Source: Streptomyces galbus (GTDB taxonomy: Bacteria; Actinomycetota; Actinomycetes; Streptomycetales; Streptomycetaceae). From it: a DNA stretch of 64,000 nt. Where the stretch lies: contig NZ_SZPR01000011.1 of the NCBI RefSeq assembly GCF_005280195.1, positions 124,001 through 188,000 on the forward strand. The letters are read 5' to 3'. Positions 57,134-64,000 of this stretch are shown here, piece by piece. The position numbers and the translations under genes are program-made. The notes under the pieces are model-generated. The model saw nothing but the letters and a program-made list of their open reading frames with translations, was not told where the DNA came from and made no database searches. How positions within the stretch are numbered: the first letter of the stretch is position 1; every line of letters starts with the position of its first letter.

Positions 57134-58351
57134 TCAGCCCCGCAGCACCAGCGCCTGACCCGCCACCACCAGCACCACCTGCTCGCACTCCGCCGCCACC
57201 GCCGCGTTCAGGCGCCCCAGTTCGTCGCGGTAGCGCCGCCCCGACGCCGTCGCCGGCACGATGCCGGAGCCGACCTCGTTGGAGACCAGGACCACCGTCC
57301 GCCGGGCCGACCGCACGGCCGCCACCAGCGCGGCCACCCGCTCGCGCAGCTCCCGCTCGCTCCCGTCCGCCCACAGCGCGTCGTCCCACGCCCCGACGGC
57401 GTCCATCGCGTCCGTCAGCCACAGCGACAGGCAGTCGACCAGCACCGGCGGCCCGTCCTCGGCGAGCAGCGGCACCAGGTCGCACGTCTCCCGCGTGCGC
57501 CACGACCCCGGCCGCCGCTCCCGGTGCGCGGCCACCCGCGCCGTCCACTCGGTGTCCCCGCCGCGCGACCCGCCCGTCGCCACGTAGACCACCCCGGGGA
57601 AGGACTCCAGCCGCCGCTCGGCCTCCACCGACTTGCCCGACCGGGCGCCGCCGAGCACGAGCGTGCGGCGCGGCACGTCGGGCACGGAGGTCGCGCTCCC
57701 GTACGCGCCGACCGCCAGCGAGGTCCCGTCCGCCACCTCCCGCGCCCCGGCGGCGGCGAGCCGGCGCCGCAGCTCGGCGCCCGGCGGCACGTCGTGGTCC
57801 AGGTGGACGGCGACCACGTCGGTGGCGGGGCCCACCGCGCCCACCGCGCGCAGCTTCGCCAGCGCGTCCGGCCGTCCCACCACGTCCAGCAGCACCAGGT
57901 CGTACCGCTCGGCCGCGCCCGAGCCCTCCTCCAGACCGGCCGGCGACCCGCCCGGCGGGAGGTACAGCAGCCGCTGCCCGTCCGGCCCCGTCACCGCGTA
58001 TCCCGTACCGCCCGCGTCCAGCGCCACCGCCCGCACCCGATGCCCCGTCAGCACCGCCAGCTCCCGCCCGTCCGGCACCCGCCCGGGCTGCGGCAGCCCG
58101 GCCGGCACCTCCACCGCGGGACCGTCGTGCGGGTGCGACAGCAGCACCTGCCGTACGCCGCCCAGCGAACGCCCGGCCCGCGCGGCCGCGAACGCCGCGC
58201 CCGGGGTGAGGTCCAGCAGCAGCACCCCGTCCACGAGCACCGAGGCCGCCGCCCGCGCGCGTTCGCCGGGCGAGGCCGCGCACACCGCGCAGGGACAGTC
58301 GGGGCGGGGCAGTCCCGCGGGGGCACCGGTACCGAGCAGAGTCACGTCCAC
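57134..58351 (-). CDS. cobU: metallo-beta-lactamase-like / CobU fusion
   Basis: 405 residues. The N-terminal half (1-220) has the MBL fold with HPHDG at 73-77 (half of the HxHxDH metal motif), HLDHD at 183-187 and CPCAVC at 19-24, so a metal site is plausible but incomplete. The C-terminal half is CobU, adenosylcobinamide kinase/guanylyltransferase, with P-loop GGARSGKS at 234-241, TGGSRGGDTEW and VLVSNEVGSGIVPAT. It makes adenosylcobinamide-GDP for CobS. The fusion is found in other actinobacteria; the MBL half could hydrolyse an intermediate. CAAAAT lies seven bases before GTG 58351. Confidence 0.9.
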   Translation of the reverse strand: MDVTLLGTGAPAGLPRPDCPCAVCAASPGERARAAASVLVDGVLLLDLTPGAAFAAARAGRSLGGVRQVLLSHPHDGPAVEVPAGLPQPGRVPDGRELAVLTGHRVRAVALDAGGTGYAVTGPDGQRLLYLPPGGSPAGLEEGSGAAERYDLVLLDVVGRPDALAKLRAVGAVGPATDVVAVHLDHDVPPGAELRRRLAAAGAREVADGTSLAVGAYGSATSVPDVPRRTLVLGGARSGKSVEAERRLESFPGVVYVATGGSRGGDTEWTARVAAHRERRPGSWRTRETCDLVPLLAEDGPPVLVDCLSLWLTDAMDAVGAWDDALWADGSERELRERVAALVAAVRSARRTVVLVSNEVGSGIVPATASGRRYRDELGRLNAAVAAECEQVVLVVAGQALVLRG

Positions 58352-58463
58352 GCCCCGATTTTGGCGTGTCGCCGCAGGTCTTGCGCATCCGGCTAGGCTG
58401 CCAGCAGGAGCCGGACCAAGATCCGGCTCCTGCTCTGCACGTGTTCACACCAGGGAGGCGTAC

Positions 58464-58676
58464 ATGGCGGCATGGACGTGGCGGTTCGAGAAGACCGACG
58501 GGACGGAGGTCCAGCCCGCGGTGGAGCCGGAGGAGTTCACCACGCAGGGGGACGCCGAGTCCTGGATCGGCGAGCACTGGAAGGACCTGCTGGCGGGCGG
58601 TGCCGACCAGGTGCGGCTGTTCGAGGACGCCACGGAGATCTACGGCCCGATGAGCCTGCACGCCGACGGGTCCTGA
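58464..58676 (+). CDS. small conserved acidic protein
   Basis: 70 residues behind AGGGAGG at the right distance, so well supported despite its size: MAAWTWRFEKTDGTEVQPAV, then ESWIGEHWKDLLAGGADQV. Two Trp in the first ten residues and no hydrophobic or basic segment; a compact alpha/beta protein. It resembles a short conserved Streptomyces hypothetical. Function unknown. Divergent from cobU. Confidence 0.8.
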   Translation: MAAWTWRFEKTDGTEVQPAVEPEEFTTQGDAESWIGEHWKDLLAGGADQVRLFEDATEIYGPMSLHADGS

Positions 58677-58764
58677 GCCCTCGTCGGACAGCGGCGGGGA
58701 CGGCCGCGGCCACCCGGGCCGACCGGGAAGGCAACCGTCCCCGCCGCGCTCCTGCGCTCCTGCG

Positions 58765-59913
58765 CTATTGCGCGCCCAGCGTGACGTCGACGGTCCGCTC
58801 GGCGCCGCCGCGGACGAACGTCACCTTCGTCCGCTGCCCCGGCCGGTCCGCCGCCAGCGCCTCCGACAGGGAGGTGATGTCGGTGATCCCGGTGTCGCCC
58901 AGCCGGGTGATGACGTCGCCGGGACGGATGCCGGCCTCGTCGGCCGCGCCGCCGCCCTTCACGTCGACCACCGCCACCCCGGCGGCCCGGAACGAGCCGT
59001 CCACGAACGTGCGGCCGGTGATGCCGAGCGCGGCCCGGCCCGAGTCGGTGACCTTCCCGTCCTCGACGATCTGGTCGGCCACCCGCTTCACCATCGACGC
59101 GGGGATCGCGAACCCGATGCCCGGCGCCGCGGCGTTGCCCAGGCCGGGATCGGTCGCGGCGAGCGTCGGGATGCCGATCACCTGCCCGTCCAGGTCGACC
59201 AGCGCGCCCCCGCTGTTGCCGGGGTTGATGGCCGCGGACGTCTGCACCATGTTCGGGATGGTGGCCCCCGTGCCGCCGTCCGAGCCGCCCTCGCTGACGG
59301 TCCGGCCGGTCGCCGACACGATGCCCTGCGTCACGCTCGACGCGAGCCCCAGCGGCGAGCCCATGGCCAGCACGATCTGCCCCACGGCGACCTTCGCGGA
59401 GTCCCCGAGGCGCGCGGCCCGCAGCCCGTGCGGCACCTTGTCCAGCTTGACGACGGCGAGGTCCTGGGCGGGGTAGGAGTAGACCAGCGTCGCGCTCAGC
59501 GGGTCCTTGCTGTTGGCGGTGGTCACCGTGAAGGTCTTCGCGTCGCCGACCACGTGGGCGTTGGTGACGATGTGCCCCGCGGTGTCGTACACGACCCCGG
59601 AGCCCAGGTCGGAGGCCGCCTGGATCTGCACCACCGACGGCAGCACGTCCTTGATCACGCGCTGGTAGTCGCCCTGGAGGTCGTCACCGGACCGGGCGAC
59701 GGGAGCGGCCGCCTGGCGCGTGGTGTCCTGCTCGGCCCCCGAGGACGGCCCGGATGCCGAACACGCCGACAGCGGGACCAGCGAGCAGACCAGCGCGACG
59801 ACGGCGGCGACCGGCCGCGCACCACGCGGTGCACGCGCACTGCGCAGCCCACGCGGTCCACGCGGACCAAGCGGTCCACGCGGACAGGCGGGGCGGGAGC
59901 GGGAGACGTCCAT
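58765..59913 (-). CDS. HtrA/DegP-type serine protease with PDZ domain, lipoprotein-like N-terminus
   Basis: 382 residues. Basic, proline/arginine/glycine-rich N-terminus (PRGPLGPRGPRGLRSARAPR), then a hydrophobic segment ending in LSAC (Cys51), a possible lipobox, and an acidic mature chain. The trypsin-like domain has His120 (TNAHVV), Asp151 (AQDLAVV) and Ser234 (NPGNSGGA), followed by a PDZ domain (GGGAADEAGIRPGDVITRLG). Envelope quality-control protease acting on misfolded proteins outside the membrane. The N-terminal tandem codons look like recent repeat expansion. CAGACT lies seven bases before the ATG. Confidence 0.9.
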   Translation of the reverse strand: MDVSRSRPACPRGPLGPRGPRGLRSARAPRGARPVAAVVALVCSLVPLSACSASGPSSGAEQDTTRQAAAPVARSGDDLQGDYQRVIKDVLPSVVQIQAASDLGSGVVYDTAGHIVTNAHVVGDAKTFTVTTANSKDPLSATLVYSYPAQDLAVVKLDKVPHGLRAARLGDSAKVAVGQIVLAMGSPLGLASSVTQGIVSATGRTVSEGGSDGGTGATIPNMVQTSAAINPGNSGGALVDLDGQVIGIPTLAATDPGLGNAAAPGIGFAIPASMVKRVADQIVEDGKVTDSGRAALGITGRTFVDGSFRAAGVAVVDVKGGGAADEAGIRPGDVITRLGDTGITDITSLSEALAADRPGQRTKVTFVRGGAERTVDVTLGAQ

Positions 59914-60008
59914 GTCCCGAGTCTGCTGGCGGACGCCCGCCCCGGCCCCCGGGACTCACCCGGACGAGGGGCCAGGCCCGAGCCCCGTGAACCCGGGCCG
60001 GCTGGGTC

Positions 60009-60833
60009 CTAGCCCCGCACCCCGCACAGGTGCAGCAGCGCCGCCACCCCGCGGTAGGGGTCCGTCTTGCCGGCCCGTTCCTCCGCCGCCAGCAGCGTCT
60101 CCAGACCGTCCGGCGGCTCGGCGCCGTCCGGCGTGGTGTCGGTGAACACCCGCACCCCGTACCAGGCGTGCAGCGGCGCGCCGATCCCGGCGAGCGTGTC
60201 GGTCAGCGCGGCCCGCCGGTCGGCCCGGGCGTCCACGCCCAGCCGGGCGGGCATACCCCCGGGCGAGTCCGTCCGAGCACGGGGGAGGTAGGAGACGCTG
60301 TCGAAGGCGGCCAGGGCGCCCGCCCAGTCGCCGGACAGCCCCGGGCGCATCGCCAGCGCGTCGCCGTTGCGCACCAGCAGCGACAGCAGGCCGCCGGGCG
60401 CGAGCACCCGGGCCAGCCCCGCCAGCAGGGCGTCGGGGTCCTGGAGGTACATCAGCACGCCGTGGCAGAGCACCACGTCGAAGCTGCCCGGCAGGAAGTG
60501 CGCGCCCGTCTCGCGGCCGTCGCCCTCGATGATCCGCATCCGCTCCCGGATACCCTCCGGCTCCCCGGACAGCGCCTCACGGGCCGCCGCGATCATCGCC
60601 GTGTCCTGCTCCAGCCCGGTCACCTGGTGCCCCAGCCGGGCCAGCCGCAGCGCCTGCGTGCCCCGGCCCATGCCCACGTCCAGCACCCGCAGCCGCTGCC
60701 CGACGGGGAACCGTCCGGCTATCTGCTCGTCGAGCTGCCGGGCCACCAGCTCCTGCCGTACGACATCCCGCAGCCCGCCCGGACCGTTGAGCCAGGCGTC
60801 GGCCGCACCCCCGGTGAACGACGTCGTGCTCAG
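60009..60833 (-). CDS. class I SAM methyltransferase, probable CTG start
   Basis: About 274 residues. The start is not ATG/GTG/TTG: the homology-like N-terminus STTSFTGGAADAWLNGP follows CTG at 60833, which overlaps the TGA of the DUF3043 gene (CTGA), with GGAG eight bases ahead. SAM motif I is VLDVGMGRGTQALRLARLG, with VVLCHGVLMYLQDP and VLAPGGLLSLLVRNGD. It is of the SmtA/cyclopropane-type small-molecule fold; substrate unknown. Coupled to DUF3043. The start codon needs comparison with relatives; a downstream start would remove the first helix. Confidence 0.8.
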   Translation of the reverse strand: MSTTSFTGGAADAWLNGPGGLRDVVRQELVARQLDEQIAGRFPVGQRLRVLDVGMGRGTQALRLARLGHQVTGLEQDTAMIAAAREALSGEPEGIRERMRIIEGDGRETGAHFLPGSFDVVLCHGVLMYLQDPDALLAGLARVLAPGGLLSLLVRNGDALAMRPGLSGDWAGALAAFDSVSYLPRARTDSPGGMPARLGVDARADRRAALTDTLAGIGAPLHAWYGVRVFTDTTPDGAEPPDGLETLLAAEERAGKTDPYRGVAALLHLCGVRG

Positions 60834-61429
60834 GGCCGCTCTCCGCGCTTGACCTGCGGCTTGGGCAGCCGGAGCCGGCGCATCTGCAGCGAGCGCATGA
60901 GCGCGTAGGCGATGACGCCCTTGCGGTTGTCCGCCGGGAAGCGCTCCGTGAGCGCCTTGCGCAGCCGGAAACCGCTCAGGATCGAGTCCAGCACGATGAG
61001 GACGATCACCACGAGCCACAGCAGCAGCGCGATGTTCTGCAGCGAGCCCACCGGGACGATGCTGAGGACCAGGATGACCACGGCCATCGGCAGGAAGAAC
61101 TCGGCCATGTTGAACCGCGAGTCGATCCAGTCGCGGGCGAACTTGCGGACCGGGCCCTTGTCGCGGACCGGCAGGTACCGCTCGTCGCCGCCCGCCAGCG
61201 CCTGACGCTGCCGCTCCAACTGGGCGCGGCGCTCCTCGCGCTGACGCTTGGCGGCGTCCTTGCGCGTCAGCGACGTGTTGGCGACGCTGCGGCGCTGGGA
61301 CTGGGCCTCGTTGCGCTTGGGTGTGGGCCGGCCCTTGGGGGCCTGCGGGTCTCGGGGCTGCTTGGAGACGGTCACCGTCGCCTTGTCGGCGAGCGGGGCC
61401 TTCTCTTCCTTGGCACGGCTACGGAACAC
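60830..61429 (-). CDS. DUF3043 membrane protein
   Basis: 199 residues from GTG 61429 (FRSRAKEEK). The basic N-terminal 90 residues (NTSLTRKDAAKRQREERRAQ) are cytoplasmic, then two membrane helices (about 105-128 and 130-150) with the family segment FRLRKALTERFPADNRKG and a basic end. Typical of DUF3043 in actinobacteria; function unknown. TACCCT ends nine bases before the GTG and no ribosome site is evident, so possibly leaderless. It is the first gene of a pair with the methyltransferase. Confidence 0.88.
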   Translation of the reverse strand: MFRSRAKEEKAPLADKATVTVSKQPRDPQAPKGRPTPKRNEAQSQRRSVANTSLTRKDAAKRQREERRAQLERQRQALAGGDERYLPVRDKGPVRKFARDWIDSRFNMAEFFLPMAVVILVLSIVPVGSLQNIALLLWLVVIVLIVLDSILSGFRLRKALTERFPADNRKGVIAYALMRSLQMRRLRLPKPQVKRGERP

Positions 61430-61476
61430 AAAACCCAAGGGTAAGCGCTCCCCGGGCATGGACCCCAGCCCCGCGG

Positions 61477-61500
61477 GGAACGATCCGGCAACGCCGGTCG
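61477..61500 (+). promoter_or_regulatory. possible SigE-type promoter of pspA (weak)
   Basis: GGAAC (61477-61481), sixteen bases, then TCG (61498). This matches the -35 of the Streptomyces extracytoplasmic sigma factor SigE only in part and lies over 220 bases before pspA, so it is a candidate only. Envelope-stress induction of pspA would be expected. Confidence 0.25.
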
Positions 61501-61721
61501 TCGTAAGGGGACAGAGCGGATATCGCGGAGGGAGGGGGCCCGCCCCTCGGGGCCACTCGGGGATCACCTACTCCTCACGCCGGAGCAGGTACCCACCGCA
61601 GTCGTCCTCGGGGATGAGCGCATCGGTCCCCGAACAGTGCGTCAATGGAAGCAGGGCCCGTACTGTGGGTTCTGTCGCAGAGCTGGAGCTGGAGTCCGTC
61701 AGAAGGGGGCGCGCGAAGCCC

Positions 61722-62516
61722 ATGAGCGGTGTCATGAAGCGTATGGGGATGATCTTCCGCGCGAAGGCGAACAAGGCCCTTGACCGGGCCGAGGACCCGC
61801 GCGAAACCCTCGATTACTCGTACCAGAAGCAGCTGGAGCTGCTCCAGAAGGTCCGCCGCGGCGTGGCCGACGTGGCCACCAGCCGCAAGCGCCTGGAACT
61901 CCAGCTCAACCAGCTCCAGCAGCAGTCGTCGAAGCTGGAGGACCAGGGCCGCAAGGCGCTGGCGCTGGGCCGCGAGGACCTGGCCCGGGAGGCGCTGTCC
62001 CGCAAGGCGGCCCTCCAGCAGCAGGTCACCGACCTCGAGACGCAGCACGCCACGCTCCAGGGCGAGGAGGAGAAGCTCACCCTCGCGGCCCAGCGGCTGC
62101 AGGCCAAGGTCGACGCCTTCCGCACCAAGAAGGAGACGATCAAGGCCACCTACACCGCGGCCCAGGCGCAGACCCGCATCGGCGAGGCGTTCTCCGGCAT
62201 CTCCGAGGAGATGGGCGACGTGGGGCTGGCGATCCAGCGGGCCGAGGACAAGACGGCCCAGCTCCAGGCCCGCGCCGGCGCGATCGACGAACTGCTCGCC
62301 TCGGGCGCCCTCGACGACCCGTCGGGCATGCACAAGGACGACATCCAGGCCGAGCTGGACCGCCTCTCCGGCGGTACGGACGTGGAGCTGGAGCTGCAGC
62401 GCATGAAGGCCGAGCTGGCCGGGGGCGGCTCCGCCGACCGCCAGGCCATCGAGGGCGGCCAGGGCCAGCAGCCGCAGCAGCAGACCCAGGACACCCCGCG
62501 CTTCGACAAGCAGTAG
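61722..62516 (+). CDS. pspA: phage shock protein A (PspA/IM30)
   Basis: 264 residues from ATG 61722. Coiled coil throughout: MKRMGMIFRAKANKALDRAE, then about 180 residues of heptads rich in Lys/Glu/Gln/Leu (QQVTDLETQHATLQGEEEKL), an ESCRT-III-like fold that coats stressed membranes. The N-terminal amphipathic helix is present; the C-terminus is a Gln-rich disordered tail (GQQPQQQTQDTPRFDKQ). It probably stabilises the membrane potential under stress. pspAA follows after 57 bases; pspAB-htpX is 37 kb away. Confidence 0.95.
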   Translation: MSGVMKRMGMIFRAKANKALDRAEDPRETLDYSYQKQLELLQKVRRGVADVATSRKRLELQLNQLQQQSSKLEDQGRKALALGREDLAREALSRKAALQQQVTDLETQHATLQGEEEKLTLAAQRLQAKVDAFRTKKETIKATYTAAQAQTRIGEAFSGISEEMGDVGLAIQRAEDKTAQLQARAGAIDELLASGALDDPSGMHKDDIQAELDRLSGGTDVELELQRMKAELAGGGSADRQAIEGGQGQQPQQQTQDTPRFDKQ

Positions 62517-62573
62517 CAGCCACGCAGCAGCCGACCGCAGGCCGAGCAGCAGGCCCACGCCGAGGAGGGCGAC

Positions 62574-62852
62574 ATGATCGTACGGATCATGGGGGAGGGG
62601 CAGGTGGAGCTGGACGACTCCCGCCTCACCGAGCTGAACGAGCTGGACGACGAGCTCCTGGCCGAGCTGGAGCGCGGTGACGAGGCCGGCTTCCGCCGCA
62701 CCTTCACCGCGCTCCTCGACGCCGTCCGCCGGCTCGGCACACCCCTGCCGGACGACTCCCTGGAACCCTCCGGGCTGATCCTCCCGTCCCCGGACGCCAG
62801 CCTGGAGGAGGTCCGGGAGATGCTCAGCGATGACGGGCTGATCCCCGGCTGA
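62574..62852 (+). CDS. pspAA: PspA-associated protein PspAA
   Basis: 92 residues, MIVRIMGEGQVELDDSRLTEL. The compact alpha/beta domain with the Gly-x-Gly-Gln strand and acidic C-terminus (DASLEEVREMLSDDGLIPG) is the actinobacterial PspAA type. It is 57 bases behind pspA and likely on one transcript. It interacts with PspA by analogy; no enzyme motif. Confidence 0.88.
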   Translation: MIVRIMGEGQVELDDSRLTELNELDDELLAELERGDEAGFRRTFTALLDAVRRLGTPLPDDSLEPSGLILPSPDASLEEVREMLSDDGLIPG

Positions 62853-62883
62853 CGGCGCTCTTCGAGGAGCGGACGCCGGGACG

Positions 62884-62889
62884 TACTGT
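62884..62889 (+). promoter_or_regulatory. -10 hexamer of probable leaderless promoter (sensor kinase)
   Basis: TACTGT with a six-base gap to GTG 62896. Confidence 0.5.
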
Positions 62890-62895
62890 TCCTCC

Positions 62896-64000
62896 GTGAG
62901 CACTCTGGACCGCGCCCGGTGCACCGTCAGGGCACACCCCCTCGCCCTGGACGCGTCCGTCGCGGCGGGCGTCCTGGTGTGCATGGTGGCCGGCTCCTTC
63001 GTCGACCCGCGCGGCGACAATGGCGTCGTGTGGGGCGTGCGCACCCCCGCCCCGCTCAGCCTGCTGCTGATCACCGTCGGCGCGGTGGCCCTCGTCTTCC
63101 GCCGCAGCGCCCCCCTGACGGTGCTCGCCGTCACCGGCACCGTCTCCGTCGTCGAGTGCGTCACCGGCGACCCGCGCGCCCCGGTCGCGATGTCCGCCGT
63201 CGTCGCCCTCTACACCGTCGCCTCCACCACCGACCGCGCCACCACCTGGCGGGCCGGCCTGCTCACCATGACCGTGCTGACCGGCGCCGCGATGCTCTCC
63301 GGGCCCCTGCCCTGGTACGCGCAGGAGAACATCGCGATCCTCGCCTGGACCGGGATCGGCGCGACCGCCGGGGACGCGGTCCGCAGCCGCCGGGCCGTCG
63401 TGCAGGCCATGCGGGAGCGCGCCGAGCGCGCGGAACGCACCCGCGAGGAGGAGGCCCGCCGCCGGGTCGCCGAGGAGCGGCTGCGCATCGCCCGCGACCT
63501 GCACGACGTCGTCGCCCACCACATCGCCCTGGTCAACGTGCAGGCGGGCGTGGCCGCGCACGTCATGGACAAGCGCCCGGACCAGGCCAAGGAGGCCCTC
63601 GCGCACGTCCGCGAGGCCAGCCGCTCCGCGCTGAACGAACTGCGCGCCACCGTCGGCCTGCTCCGCCAGTCCGGCGACCCCGAGGCGCCCACCGAGCCCG
63701 CCCCCGGTCTCGACCGCCTCGACGAGCTGGCCGGCACCTTCCGCAACGCGGGCCTGCGCGTGGAGGTGGCCCGCGCCGACCAGGGCACGACGCTGCCCGC
63801 GGCCGTCGGCCTCGCGGCGTACCGGATCATCCAGGAGGCCCTCACCAACGTGCAGAAGCACGCCGGACCGGAGGCCAGGGCCGAGGTCAGCGTGGTCCGG
63901 GTGGGCCCCAACGTGGAGATCACGGTCCTCGACGACGGCTGCGCCGACGACCCGCCGGACCCGGTCTCGGGCGGCGGCCACGGCCTGCTCGGCATGCGGG
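62896..64000 (+). CDS. sensor histidine kinase, NarL-type partner (3' truncated by window end)
   Basis: At least 368 residues, open at the window end. GTG 62896. Five or so membrane helices in the first 150 residues (VAAGVLVCMVAGSFVDP, LLITVGAVALVF and others) are followed by RIARDLHDVVAHHIALVNVQ with His203, a HisKA_3 box, and an HATPase with IIQEALTNVQKHAG (N box) and the start of the G box GGGHGLLGMR. Its partner response regulator presumably follows just outside. Placement behind pspAA suggests, but does not prove, an envelope signal. Confidence 0.93.
   Translation, partial: MSTLDRARCTVRAHPLALDASVAAGVLVCMVAGSFVDPRGDNGVVWGVRTPAPLSLLLITVGAVALVFRRSAPLTVLAVTGTVSVVECVTGDPRAPVAMSAVVALYTVASTTDRATTWRAGLLTMTVLTGAAMLSGPLPWYAQENIAILAWTGIGATAGDAVRSRRAVVQAMRERAERAERTREEEARRRVAEERLRIARDLHDVVAHHIALVNVQAGVAAHVMDKRPDQAKEALAHVREASRSALNELRATVGLLRQSGDPEAPTEPAPGLDRLDELAGTFRNAGLRVEVARADQGTTLPAAVGLAAYRIIQEALTNVQKHAGPEARAEVSVVRVGPNVEITVLDDGCADDPPDPVSGGGHGLLGMR

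Noticed and set aside
50340..58460. Possible B12 riboswitch near cobS, cobT or cobU
   Set aside because: No B12 box or extended cobalamin aptamer pattern was seen, and these genes appear to have leaderless starts, which leave no room for an aptamer.

Overview
This is a 64 kb stretch of very GC-rich chromosome from a Streptomyces-type actinomycete. The evidence is strong third-position GC, GTG starts, LuxR-type two-component pairs, a heat-stable-type glutamine synthetase II beside a distant GSI, and an NsdA-like regulator. The gene order pepA, (lpd), E2, TIGR01777 epimerase, lipB, lipA, DUF4191, RDD, glnA is recognisably the mycobacterial dlaT/lipAB/glnA1 neighbourhood. It looks like core chromosome: I see no prophage, large IS, CRISPR, tRNA, rRNA or secondary-metabolite cluster.

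Layout. 1-8.3 kb: starch/maltodextrin block (end of an alpha-glucosidase, a secreted alpha-amylase, and an 1,800-residue secreted two-catalytic-domain amylopullulanase), with phased CTTGC/GCAAG repeats in the two intergenic promoter regions. 8.3-18.2 kb: regulators and surface proteins (CHMI-like isomerase, TetR, a 640-residue membrane protein, a TPR_5 protein, a lipoprotein, a secreted DUF1996 protein, a two-component pair, an epimerase and an OmpR-like wing protein without receiver). 18.3-28.6 kb: glnII and glnA, each behind a GlnR-type box, with pspAB-htpX and several small proteins between. 28.6-41.2 kb: RDD and DUF4191 proteins, lipA-lipB, an NsdA-like regulator, an FAD oxidoreductase, a TIGR01777 epimerase, a GNAT, a MarP-like protease, a peptidoglycan amidase and a WYL regulator. 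41.3-50.3 kb: pyruvate dehydrogenase set (aceE, GntR regulator, E2 with two lipoyl domains, lpd) and pepA. With lipA/lipB nearby, this unites lipoate synthesis with the lipoylated complex. 50.6-58.4 kb: the nucleotide-loop genes cobS, cobT and an MBL-cobU fusion, scattered among membrane and transfer proteins. 58.4-64 kb: an HtrA-type protease, a methyltransferase, pspA-pspAA and the start of a sensor kinase.

The less ordinary content is between the genes. Three imperfect-palindrome elements of 166-181-191 bases (plus one end remnant) carry TAGG-GTGTC termini, sit in CTAG sites and mostly abut TAG stop codons. Two share a core whose hairpin arms have changed in a compensatory way, and one has rewritten the C-terminus of an epimerase. 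About fifteen genes have an nAnnnT hexamer ending 6-8 bases before the start codon, as expected of leaderless transcripts, including a divergent pair 60 bases apart. A 41-codon cysteine-containing ORF lies ahead of the OmpR-like gene. Coordinates of starts are my choices from ribosome-binding sites, frame and family N-termini; functions are from motif recognition, without database searches.
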